Source: Chromera velia | Lineage: Eukaryota; Sar; Chromeraceae | Assembly (NCBI GenBank): GCA_018398765.1 | Contig: JAHBMJ010005393.1 | Location: 9,645-43,444, forward strand | Length of the DNA: 33,800 bases | Direction of reading: 5' to 3' | Shown here: positions 12,070-23,165 of the stretch, in pieces | Layout: each line of letters opens with the position of its first letter | How positions within the stretch are numbered: position 1 is the stretch's first letter | Notes under the pieces: generated by a model | Seen by the model: the letters and a program-made list of their open reading frames with translations, nothing else | The model's database searches: none | Told to the model about the DNA's origin: nothing | Translations under genes and position numbers: made by a program

Positions 12070-14429
12070 AGTCAAATGAATGTATTACAGTGCAATCAGG
12101 CCAAGCTTGTGCAGCTTGTGCCATCAATGAGTGAGTGAATGAATGAATGCGGCGTTTGTCTGTCTGTCTGTCTTTCAATGGAGAGGAGGAGATGTTGCCT
12201 GCTTGTGAACACAGAGCTTCCGAGGTAGTGGTGGTGGAGCGGAAGAAAAGGAGGGAAGCGATGGGGGGCCGGTGGGTGACGGCAGGATCCGCCGTGTGAT
12301 CTTGCCGTCGGTCAGTCGGCTTCTTTCGTTCAGTTCAACTGCACATTCATTCGTTCATTCATTCGTCGCTTGCGTGCTTGATGCAATAATGGAAGGGAGC
12401 GAAGGAGGGATAGGAGCAGAAAAATAAAGAGGAAGGAACGAATGAACAAAAAGGTGGACAGAGAGGAGAGTAACTATCCGATCGAAAAAAGGCGTGTCTC
12501 TTTTCTCCAGCAGCGTAAAGACCGAAGAAAACAAGCAAGAACTATTCGGGTGCTGGCTGAAAGAGGGGTGCCGTGGGAGGACAAAAAGGAATAAAGGGAG
12601 AAGCATGAGAGAATGAGAATGCACATGTGAAAGGGCGGCAGTCGGACTGAATGTGCAACCAGAGGGGTGGAAGAGGGAGGGAAAATCCTAGATTCCAAAA
12701 TCGTCTCGTGTAGGCAGATAGAAAGAAAAAGAGAGACAGACAGCTGTCACTCAGTCGGTCTGTCTGTCCGTGGAGGGGCCAAACAACGTACAGCCAGTGA
12801 GATGGGATTGTCAGAAGGGGAATGCCAGGCTGAGGGAGAGTGAATGGTGCTCTGGCCATTTGCAGTTCCGTCTCCCTTCCTTTCGCTCTTCCTTCTGACT
12901 GCTCATATGTCTCCCCCTTCAGCTTCCGTCCTTCCGTCAAACCTGCCCATGGTCAGATCTTTCTTTCAAGCACAAAAGAAAGGGAGAGAAACGAAGAGAC
13001 TTGCACTCCACAGTTACATACAGGTCAGTCTGTGTGTCTCTCTGCCAGTCGATCAGGAGGGGGGAACCGTTGACTGCATGTTGTTTTTCTTCGTGCTTCG
13101 GTCTTGGGTGACGAATCTTCTTTCTTTAATCGAGACAGAAGGGAGGAAGCGGTGAAGGAATTCAGGAGTGTGAGTCGATTCGGTCAATCAATCAGTCAGT
13201 CAGTGCAAGCAACAGAGACAGAGCAGGCTCTCTTCCGCTGATTCTGACTGACGCGCGCAGACATATGATAAAAAGAAGAGAGCCGACTGTCTGACTGTCG
13301 TGAATGAGTTCAGGGAACGGACCATTAAGCTCTTTCTGTTCCGTTCTTTCTTTCGTCAAAAGAAGGAAGGAAGAATTCTGAATGAATGATCATCTTTTTA
13401 TTTACTCCCATCAAACAAAGAGAGAGAAAAAAAAAACCTTCCAGAAGGCCTTCCCTCCTTCGAAAAGGAAGAAGCGTAAGGGAAGGGCGAAAGGAAGGAG
13501 GGAAGGAAGGAAGGAACGTTAAAGTTGTGCGGCTGACACATGACAATTATCAAGTCCAAGTGTCGACAAGCAAGAATTAAAGAGAAAAAGATGGAAGGTT
13601 TGTTGAAAAAAACCGTTCCAGACAAGCTGACCACGATGGCTCCCTCACAAAACAAAAGAGTTTGTTTGCCCCTCTTCAGTCAAAACGGACACCCACCCGA
13701 CTGTGTGACCTTCCTGTCTATTCTGACGGATAGCCAAGGAAGAGGAAGGAAAAAAAGACAGAAACAAAACATCACAATGACCTCACGACGATTTCTTTGA
13801 CTGACTTTCTGTCTCACTGCATCGATCCTTTCATTTTTGCCCCCTCAATGACCACGTGTGTTGTGTATGCTCTCTCCTCTCATTCTCTCCTAGTTCCTTC
13901 CGTCCCTTTTTTCCTCCCTTCCTCTTTTCTTGTCTTGCCTTCTTTTCAGACAGAATGAAGATCAGCAGTGAAATGGACCGATGCCCCCCTTCCCTGCGGG
14001 ACTTTCCTTTCCGGACTCATACACAAAAATAAGAACTTGAAACCCGCAGGCGACAGACATCGGGTAAGAGAGTGGGGCAAAGGGGAGAAGACGTTGGAAG
14101 GAAAAGAACATGAGAGAGAAAGGAACGAAGAAAAAAGAAAGAGAAAGATCCGATCCTGTCAGACAAAACAATATGACGAGATGCAAAGAAATGATGTACA
14201 AGATCGAACGAACGCTCGTTTTCATCCGTTCTTCAATGGGTGGATGGAAAGGAGATGGTCGTGTCGGATCTTCCTTCTTTCTTCCTTCTTTTTCTTCTCT
14301 TTTTTCCATTTTCTTTCTTTTTTTCCGCCTCCCTTGTGATCAGACCTTCCCTCCCGGGCGCCTCCCTTAACCGTACCCTCCAACTCAATCTCTTCACACA
14401 CTGGTACCGTTGAGTCTAGTCAGATCGAA

Positions 14430-14437
<8 letters not shown>

Positions 14438-14464
<27 letters not shown>
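14438..14464. repeat. (AG)n microsatellite
   Basis: About thirteen tandem AG units inside a purine-rich block. Confidence 0.88.
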
Positions 14465-14468
<4 letters not shown>

Positions 14469-17400
14469 TCTAATCGCCGAGGCTGTCAGAACAGAGAATG
14501 GAAGGAAGGCAGCTGGGGAAAGAAGGAGCCCAGAAGAAAAAGAGAGAAGAGGTATGTAGAAGGAAATTGAATCAATCAGGCAATCAATCAATCGATGTCC
14601 CTCCTCCCAATCGAAAGATACAAATTGAATGAGAAGATGCAGTGAGCGTCGAACGATCAACAGAGAGAGCAGACGAAAGAAAAGAAGCTGGCTGATCGAG
14701 CCCCCTGCGTTGTCTGGCTGCCTGTTTGCATGTGTCTTGCTTGGTGGACCTTGCAAGCATCATCTATCTGACCTGTATAATCGTGATTCCTTTTCCCTGT
14801 CTGTCAGCTTACTGGCTTACTTTCTTCATCTTTCTTCTTCGCCCTTCGGTTCATCCTGTCGGTTGACTTCTTTGGTGGTGATTTGATGCGTTTCCGTTCT
14901 GATAGGCAACTGGAAGAGGAAGTGAAGGTTTTAGTTACTTGCATGCTTTCTCTGTCGGTCGGTCGGAGCTTTTGGTCTTTCTATGCGTCTGTCTGTCTGA
15001 GTGAAAAAGTGACTGCGGCAGAACGGTCGGATCGAGAGGAGAGAACTGAAAGACAAGAAAGGAAACTCATTTAGATGATAGGAAGATAGGTGTAGGTGGT
15101 ATCGTGGATGTTCATCTGACTGACGTGTTGCACAGCACAGCAGTCCCATACATTCATTGTCTGTCCAGAAAGGAAAAAGAAAGAAAGGGCTTCTTTCTTG
15201 TCTTCATTTCTTGTCAATCGATGCCTTGATCTCTCCCTCTCTCTCATGCGTGTCTGACTGATTGGGGAGAGAAGAGAAGCGAACAGTAGCAGCCGAAGAG
15301 AAGGAAGGATCGGTGTCTTTCTTTTCTGGATTTTCTTTCCTGTTTTTCTTCTTTTCTGGAGTCAGTAAATGAATGAAACTTTGCATGCATGAGGAATAAT
15401 AATCCATGTATGCATGCATGAATGTCCATGATGCAATCAATTCCGTGTCTGACTGACTGACTGACTGTCCGATAATCGATTCATGACGACCGACCAATCT
15501 GCTGATGGATCGAATGGCCGACTGTCTGACTGATGAGCACATAATGAATCGAAGGCAAATAATGGCTGATGGATGGATGGATGGATGGAAGATCGAGCGA
15601 TGAATGGATGTAACTGCACTCATACTGACTGATGGATGCGCAAGTCGGACAGATAGCAGGGGAAAAGCGTACGCGAGTGAAAGAGGCAGAAGAGACGGTG
15701 CGCCTGCCTGGGTGCTTCGTGCGGGAGTGGGTCGGTCTCCGCGTGCGTCAATGGATCGAGTGGAGGCGTGTATGTGTGCGGCCCGGTCCATCCTTGCTTG
15801 TCCTTGGCGGTTCTGCGGGGGAGGGGGGGGTGGGGGGTGGATCTGGTTCTTTCATTGTGCGTGTACCTGTGAGCGTTTACTTCGTGCTGGTGCATTCATG
15901 TCATGAATGTCGGTCTTTTGCCTGCCTGCATGTACAATGAATGTCTGCATGAGTGAATAATCTCTCAACGCAACGTTCTGTCGACCGTGAGAAGGCAGAA
16001 AGGGGTGGGTGGGCACGTGCGAAAAAGGCGAACAGCGTCTAGACATGCAGAGAAAGAAGGAAACAAAGAAGCAAATGAGTGAGACTGAGTAATGAACGAA
16101 AAATCCTTCTGACCTTCTACCCTTCTTTCCTTCCCCAATAGCGCCACGCGAGTGGGTCTGGTGAGTCTTGCAAGGAATGCTTGATTGATTGTCTGATTGA
16201 TTGATTGATTGATATTGTCTTTCTGGTACTCTGTTGTCCGTCCGGCCGTTCACTCGCCTTTCGTTCCTTCGCTCGCCCCGTCGGGCTGGCAGGGTCTCAA
16301 GGTTGTCTGTCTTTTTTAAAGATCAAAGAAAATAAAAGGAGCAAAAGTGACCGAAGAACCCCAAAAACACACAAAAGAGACCAGTCATCACTGGCTGGTA
16401 TGGCGAGGGAGGTCGTCTTGGTATTGATTGCCTGGGCTGTTTGACAGAGAGAGCTGCTGACCGTGCAGACAAAAAAAACAAATATTTTCAAGAAGGGAAG
16501 GAGGGAACACAGGCAGGCCCGCAATCCGAGGGACGAATCCCTCGAGCACTACACACGGTGTGCAACAGAATCAGTCAAGCAAGCTCCTTCCTTCCTTCCC
16601 ACGCACTCCCTTTTCTTTTCCATCAAAGATGCGGCATCCTGTCAGCAACACCAAAGGTACAACCAAGAAGGTCGACCCAGGTCACCGTAAGGCCACAAAC
16701 AGACAGAGAGAGAGAGAGACTGCCTGCAGCAGCAGAGAGATCAAAGAAAGGAAATAAGAGTCTTCCGTCCCTCCTACTGCTGCAGGAAGGAAAGGAAAGG
16801 TAAGGCTTCTCATCTCATTTCATCGAGGGTTCCATCAATCTCTCTGATCATTCGTACTATCAAGAAGACGGAGAGGAAGGAAGAAAAAAAGGAAGAAACC
16901 AACGAATATCTCCGTCAGCATGGAAAAGAGAGAGAGAGAGGGAGAGAGAGAAAGGAGAATTCTTCCTTCCTTTCGCTCCCTCGACTTGAGGTGAGGCAAA
17001 CGAGGAGTGAGTGATGGAAGGAGGTGCAAAATGGGGGTGGAAGAGTCAGAGATGAAGGAGAAGAAACGGCTGCATGGAAGGAAGGAAGAAAGGATGTGTC
17101 GATCGAAGCAAGGAAGGCATTTGAAAAACGACGGCGTGCATGTCGGACGGACAGGAGTGGAGCCGGAAGCGGGAAGGAGGAAGGAATCTTTCCTTCCTTA
17201 CCTTTCCTTTCCTTTCCCTTCGCATCACTTCCCTTGTTCATGTTGCTTTCTCGCGTGTGTGCTTGGTGAGACCGTGCATGCATGTGTCCTGACTGCGTGC
17301 CTGTGTTGATGATTTCGTGCATGGGGTGCATGTGTCCTTCCTTCCTTTCAGCGAAACTCGTCAGCTGCTTCGCCGGTAGGTCCACGAAAACGAAAAGAAA

Positions 17401-18205
17401 GAAAGAAAGAAAGAAAGAAGAAATTGGGCATCCCGAGAGCGGGGCAGTGAGAAAGGAAAGAAGGCAGGCAGGCATCTTGGCTGGATTCTTGCTTGTCTAC
17501 CTGCCTGCCTGTCTGGCTGGCTGGCTGCCTGCTTGCATGTGTGTGTTTGATTGATGTCGAGAGGAAAATACGGCAACAACAAATAATTGGGCCTTCCCTT
17601 CTTCTTTCTGTTGATGTGAATGCGGTCTCCTTCCGTGTGGACTTCAAGTCTGAAAAGGAAACGTAATTAGGGCCCTCGGCCTTTCTGTTTGTCCTTTGTT
17701 TTGGGTGCTTTGCGTAAGTTTGGCCATGCACAGAAAGAAGTGATAGCTGTGATTGTGTCAGTGTCCGACACGACTGACAGACTTGCTAGCTGACCGCTCG
17801 ATTCGTTTTTTCTTTCTTTTTGTTGTTTGTTTCTTTGTTTCTGATTGAAATGATGAAGGCAAACAGGCAGACAGGCAATGTTGAGAAAAGAAATGTTGTT
17901 GTGGAGGGAAGACGGGATGGGATGAAGAGATGTTGTCCACTCGCCCGTCGTGATTCCCTTGTGCCCCCTGTCCGAAAAGATCGGCTGTCTCTGTGTGTCT
18001 GTGTGTGTCTGTGTCTTTATTTGTTTCTCTCATGCGATAGCTGCAGGCGGTTGCATCGTCTTTGGATGAGTTCATGCCTGTCTGCCTGCCTGCATTACCG
18101 AAAAGTCGGTCGACGAGTCGATGGATTGAATCCTCCAATCGAATCAAATGGGTAGGTGGGTGAGTGAAAAAAATTAAAGGAATTTTGGATTCTTCTTTTT
18201 CTCGT

Positions 18206-18237
<32 letters not shown>

Positions 18238-18334
18238 TCATTTCTTTCTGTCTGTCTTTCTTTCTTTCTTTCTGTCTTTCTTTCTTTCTTTCTTTCTTTC
18301 TTTGCTTCCTTCCTTCCTTCCTTCCTTCCTTCCA
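18206..18334. repeat. (TTTC)n and (TTCC)n compound microsatellite
   Basis: A run of about 129 bases: mostly TTTC units with a few CTGT interruptions, switching to TTCC units for the last 30 bases. It is the longest uninterrupted polypyrimidine tract in the window and, with its mirror-like symmetry, a candidate triplex-forming sequence. Confidence 0.92.
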
Positions 18335-20640
18335 GCGTCGTCCTCTGACTGCCTTTTGGCGAATTCACCTCTCTAGTCTTTCAACTAATATTTCTGTGAG
18401 TAGAGTTCGATTTAATTGAACAATTAATGGATGAATAAATAAATCAATCCAGTCGTTCTTTCAGCAGGCAGGCATTTATTTGACGTGATGCCGACTGATT
18501 AATTGGTTGATCAATCGATTGGTGGATGGATGGATGAATTTTGAGCCGCCGGTCGGTACCTTTCATTCCCGCTTTCTTGCGAGAAGAGATGAATGAGATC
18601 AAGGAATCACGTGTTCGCGTTCCTCCCCCCCCCCTCACTACTCATGCAATCATGGATTGATTCGTCGATCGATCGATCGATTAATCGGGCGACTCAGAGG
18701 GACTCCTCTCCTCTCCTCTCTCCCTCTCTTTATTCGACAGAAAGAAGGAAAGAGAGGCAGGGAGACAGAAAGAGAAGTTGGGAACGGTGAGAAGGAAGAG
18801 AAAAAAAAAATTCACTCATTCAGGTGGAATGCGACCTTCCCGACCGAACTCGATCGAAGGAAGCGATTTGAAAGATGTTTTCGATTTTCGATTTCGTGTC
18901 GTCGTTGTTGCCTGCCGACAGTCGGGAGTTCTTGTCGGAGACGCCCACCTGTCTGTGTGGGAGGGAGGGAGATGTGCAGTGAGTGCAGGAGGAAGGCGGG
19001 TAAGAAGGAGGTTGCCGGGTGTCTCGCTCCTTCCTCTCGCATTCCCTCTCCCTTCCTTTCTTCGATTCCTGGAGGATTTCGAACGCCATTCCCGTCCCTT
19101 CACTTTTCATCAAGTTTCCCCCTTTCCCTTTTTGTCGTCCACCTCTCCATTTCATCATCCGCCGTCTCGTGAGGAGAGGAAGGGAGGACGAGGCTTCCTG
19201 TCGGTGTAAATAAAAACAGAGAAAGACAAAGAGACGGAACGAAATGGAAGAAAGTATGACTGCGTGCATGCATGCGTGCTTGCGTGTACTAGCCGGCCTC
19301 CTCGTGTGGGCATGCATGAATCTGTGTGTGGCTTGCTTGCTGGCTGGACGACAAAACAAACAAATTCGTCGCACCCTCACCCAACAACAGCAATCCGAAT
19401 TCGAGCGCTTTTGATGCTCTCTTGATAGCCGCATTGATTCTTTCTTTCTCTTCTACGGCACTCCCTTCCGTTGATTCCTCTAATTCCCTTCTTTCTTTGC
19501 TTGCACGGAGGTCCTTGCCTCATGATGACGTCAGACAGACAGGCACACGGACAGACAGACAGATCGATAGTTCATGAGTGCGCATGCCGTGATCAAATTA
19601 AGCATGCCATTCCTTCTTCGGCTCATGGCAAGTCTATGAAGCCGAGCAAGCTGGCAGTGGGGGGCCGGGCCTGCAGACACGAAGAACTGGCGACACTCGA
19701 TCGGTGGATGGATGCCTCAGAAGAGGAAGGAGCTTTCTCTGTCTCTCTTTCTGTGGCTCCCTCACAGTCATTGCCTTTCCAAAATATCTGATGGTGTCCC
19801 TGTCTTCTTTTGTTCTGCATGTTCATCTGCCTCCCCGCTTGCGTACATGCTAGACAGATTCTTTTGCTTTGCTTTTGCTATCTCTCTTTCTCTTTCTCTC
19901 CACCTATATGCAAGGAAGAGGGGAAGGAAAGGGGGGGCAGACTAAATAAACAAACAAAACTGCGGCTTCCTGCCTAACAGGCATGCAGGTGTCATTTGAT
20001 GACAAACCAACGAGCGAGCGAGAGAGAGAATGAACAATCAGGTAAAGACAGATAGAGCCAACCGCACCAAGCAAACTGATTTTTTGCAAAGGATGAGGGA
20101 GGCCGAAATGAAATCGGTATAATCAAATTTAGACACTCACTGAGAAAGGGGGAAAAGGGAAGGGAGGAATTAATCAATCAAATCAAATCAATTGCGTCTT
20201 CGAGGGAGGCGGGCGGTCCAATCGGTCGATCGGTCGAGCAAACGAACGAACGAACTGTATCAAAAAGAACTCCAAGACTATCTATTCATACACAGATCAG
20301 AGCACGACAGAGCAACATCGAGAGGAAGAGGGCAACTCACCGGTCGATCGATGAAGCGAGGTGTCGACCAATCTTCCCGACATGCAACTAGGCGCTCAGC
20401 GTTCGTTCGTGGATTCAACGCAGTAATCGACTCGACCCATGCATGTCTGCCAGAAAAGAAGAAAGTCAACTATATCAAAAACGCGTCGTATTTGCCCGTC
20501 TCTGTGTGTGCGTGTGTGTATGCGTCGACTTAATTGTGTCTGAACAGGCCTGTCCGGGTCATGCGATTCACTTTTGCATGCCGATCGATCGATTGATCGA
20601 TGTCCAAATCGAGCACAAGGATAATTCACCAGTGGAGTAA
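18335..20640. other. Gene-free low-complexity region, part 4
   Basis: The mosaic continues up to a composition change near 20,640. Contents include GATC-type palindromic runs (18,662-18,684, 20,341-20,350, 20,581-20,600), AATG/TGAT repeats, and TGCATGCA at 19,265. Open frames of up to 204 codons overlap on both strands near 18,650-19,430 and have no recognised domain; none has a clear start context or splice structure that I could support. Confidence 0.6.
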
Positions 20641-21068
20641 GCAACGCCAACTAACTTACCAATATGCATGCATATAAATCAGCTGATAGATTTCTGAATT
20701 GATCATTGATGATTCTAGTCTGTATCAATTATGCTGAAGCAATTGTTAAACATGATTAAGTACTAGATGCATGAATTGTATAACATCAATATCTTTAGTA
20801 CTATAGCCTGAGCTCTACTAAATTACTATAACATTCTTGCTAAGAGATGTTTTTATAATGATTTTTTTTGTTGTGTGTTTATTTTTTTCGATCTATAACA
20901 TAGGATAGGATTAATGTCTGGAGGATTGACCTCCTGCCCCAAATTGTGGCCCCCAATGCCGAGCGTTCCACTCTGTGTTTGATTTTTTGTTTTTTTAAAT
21001 TGCTGTGCAGCTAGGTTTCAGACCTGGTTTCCGTAAGTGCGGACGATCCTCAACTGCGGACGTCCACA
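20641..21068. other. AT-rich flank of the mobile-element island
   Basis: Composition changes from the tetranucleotide mosaic to AT-rich sequence. TGCATGCA occurs at 20,665. No open frame of note is seen. Near the right end (21,036-21,063) are boxes of the form TGCGGAC. The same kind of motif continues across the inserted element at 22,721, which suggests that both sides belonged to one older sequence. Confidence 0.5.
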
Positions 21069-21076
21069 TGTGCAGA
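21069..21076. repeat. Left target-site duplication, TGTGCAGA
   Basis: An 8-base sequence, TGTGCAGA, abuts the left terminal inverted repeat and is repeated exactly at 22,713-22,720. Eight-base duplications are characteristic of hAT-superfamily insertion. Confidence 0.82.
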
Positions 21077-22712
21077 CTAGGAGTGGATACTAAAGTTTTA
21101 AAGTTTTTTTTTGTTAAAGTTTTTTTTGTCCTCAAAACTTTATTTTAAAAAAATATTTTTCAATTAGTTTTGAAATAGGTCCTTTATCATCCTTATTTAA
21201 GTCAGTCATAACTAAACTAATTAGCTACCCTACATGAATGAATGAATGAATGAATGAATGAATTTGAATAAATGAATTTGAATGAATGAATGAATGAATG
21301 AATGAATTTGAATGAATGAATGAATTTGAATGAATGAATGAATAAATGAATGAATGAATGAATGAATGAATGAATGAATTTGAATGAATGAATGAATACA
21401 TGAATGAATGAATTTGAATGAATGAATGAATGAATGAATGAATGAATGAATGAATGAATGAGTCTAGGAATGAATGAATGAATCTAGGAATGAATTGAGG
21501 CGGTTACATAGAAGGTATAACAGAAGCTCAGTCCTAGACCGTCCTAGACCCTAGCCTAGACCTTAGTTTATTCAGGTTTAAATTCATGTTCACATTAGAA
21601 ATAATTAGAAACAATCATCGGCGATGGTAAGTTAGCGGTAATTAGTGGAACTCATCATCATACGCCATCGTTGTCTGCCTAGACTAGTGGCCTAGCCTTC
21701 GAGGCTTCCAACCTTCAGCAAGAGACAAGCTCGGCAGCCCTCCCCCAAAGGAGAAAGCACACGTAAAAACACGACAAATGACCCCCAGCAGCTCAAAAAA
21801 GGCTTGTCCTGAACTATGAGAAAAGGTCGGTTTTAAACGCTGGTCTGTAGGATTAAAAGATGGCCGGGGAAGCCAAGCTACCCGCCTTCTTCTATCTCAT
21901 CTCTCTCTTTTTCTCTTTTTCTTTATTTTTTTTGCTTTTCCCCGACCGGTGTTCATATACTGGGAAGCTCACGCCATTACAGCTGTCTTAAAGTGCTCCG
22001 TGGCGTGTGCATACGTGTGATTTGCCGTTCTGACCCAGGTGGAAAACCCCCATCAAGTCATACCCCTAGATTTTTTCCGTCTCCTCTGATTTTCTTTTTC
22101 TACACAGCACTGCCTTCTCAAAAACTGGCTACGGCCGTGAATGCAGCTTGTCTGGTCGACATTGAAGGAAGAGGGAAACCTGGAGGGCTGGCATCTACCC
22201 CCAGGCGTGCAGAGTCACGGGCACGGCCGTGTTTGCCACAGTTCTGGATCTGTGTGGGATAGAGAGCCCAGCTCGCAGGTGTCTCCTCAGTCGGTTGAAG
22301 CTCCAAGGTTGTTGTGGGTATTTTGCTTCCTCTGCTTCCTCTGTGGATGTCCGTTTGATGCATCCGCTGCTTATTTCGGAGTGAGGGGACACCTGGCGAC
22401 TCCGGATGCCTCAACTGCGTCAAAAGACTGGGGGAACAAGAAGTTTGCAAAGCTGTCTCACTAGTGGAACTAGTAACAGAAAAAGTATAAGTTAGTTAGA
22501 GTCAGAAGCAGGGTAAGGAGAAGATGAGAGTGAAACTTTGCTTGCAACGACATAAATGAAATCAAATTCTCAGATATTATTCTCTAGGAACGTAGTATAT
22601 AGATCAACTTTTGCATGTCTACTTGCATGTTTACTTTAAAAGTTTTAAAGTTAAAGTTTAAAGTTTTTCAGACAAACTATATTATAAAAAAAACTTTAGT
22701 GCCCACTCCTAC
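21077..22712. mobile_element. hAT-like non-autonomous DNA transposon
   Basis: The element is 1,636 bases long. Its left end reads CTAGGAGTGGATACTAAAG. Its right end, on the opposite strand, reads GTAGGAGTGGGCACTAAAG, so the terminal inverted repeats match at about 16 of 19 positions. Both ends continue into subterminal TTAAAGTTT-type repeats (about 21,095-21,125 and 22,632-22,670). The element is flanked by an exact 8-base duplication, TGTGCAGA. The terminal GGAGTGG-type sequence and the 8-base duplication fit the hAT superfamily. The interior contains the TGAA array and about 1 kb of higher-GC sequence. Frames of up to about 110 codons occur on both strands (22,118-22,464), but none looks like a hAT transposase, so mobility would have depended on enzyme from elsewhere. 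The superfamily call is inference; the boundaries are seen directly. Confidence 0.82.
21232..21495 (+). repeat. (TGAA)n array with periodic TTTGAA interruptions
   Basis: About 260 bases of tandem GAAT/TGAA units lie inside the hAT-like element. The run is broken by AATTTGAAT at several points (for example near 21,264, 21,277, 21,305, 21,325, 21,377 and 21,412) and ends with two TCTAGGAATGAA variants. The interruptions give it a higher-order pattern rather than a pure microsatellite. Confidence 0.92.
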
Positions 22713-22720
22713 TGTGCAGA
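22713..22720. repeat. Right target-site duplication, TGTGCAGA
   Basis: Exact copy of the 8 bases at 21,069-21,076, immediately outside the right terminal inverted repeat. Confidence 0.82.
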
Positions 22721-23157
22721 TGATCCGCATTTGCGGATCCCATGAATCGGCTTTGAATGCAGTACTTCCGATCCGAATAATCGGTTCTTGTTCTTCAAAA
22801 GCCTGAATAATGCGCTGATCCGAATATTTGGTTATTGTTTGCTGAGCGAACGGTCCAAACCTAAGTTCAAACATATCCCATAACTTAAGGAATTGTACAC
22901 TGGATTGTATAATATATATAGCTCAACTAAGCTCAATATAACAATCAATCAATCAATCAATAACAATATATAGCTGAAGAGCTACTGTACTCAGTGTACT
23001 ACAGATAAAGAAATAAAAGAGAAGAAGAAAAAAATCTTCAAGTGGAGAATTGAGAGGGGAGTGAGAGGGAGAGATAGAAGAGAGAGAGAAAAAGGAAGAA
23101 AAACCCATATGACACACATACACCGATTCGGAACAAAAGCAAACGGAAACAGATTGT
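22721..23157. other. Palindrome-bearing sequence flanking the insertion
   Basis: The first 110 bases carry several related boxes: ATCCGCATTTGCGGAT (a near-perfect palindrome at about 22,723-22,739), GATCCGAATAATCGG (about 22,770-22,785) and GATCCGAATATTTGG (about 22,818-22,832). A CAAT tetranucleotide run lies at about 22,942-22,960 and a purine-rich run at 23,010-23,105. No gene is seen. The boxes could be subterminal repeats of an older element into which the hAT-like element inserted; this is inference. Confidence 0.5.
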
Positions 23158-23165
23158 AGCTCATT

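Larger units (their letters stand above)
9729..18205. other. Gene-free low-complexity region, part 3
   Basis: The purine/pyrimidine mosaic continues with no supportable gene. Contents include TG-rich stretches (about 10,266-10,330 and 12,040-12,070), a G-rich block at 10,351-10,455, CTGT and GGCA repeats, poly-A-interrupted purine tracts, and TGCATGCA at 15,382, 15,411 and 17,275. Minus-strand open frames of 186 and 195 codons (near 16,915-17,475 and 15,204-15,791) are low complexity, with no recognisable domain. Confidence 0.65.

Noticed and set aside
15204-15791. 195-codon minus-strand open frame
   Set aside because: Rich in Ser, His, Ile and Arg from ATGG/GACT repeats; no recognisable motif and an overlapping open frame on the other strand.
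16915-17475. 186-codon minus-strand open frame
   Set aside because: Ser/Phe/Leu-rich low-complexity translation through TTTC and AG repeats.
18820-19434. 204-codon minus-strand and 171-codon plus-strand overlapping frames
   Set aside because: Both strands are open together, a sign of composition rather than coding. No start context, splice signals or domain persuaded me either way.
21993-22464. Frames of about 90-110 codons inside the hAT-like element as a transposase remnant
   Set aside because: None shows a recognisable transposase motif and frames are open on both strands; I describe the element as non-autonomous instead.
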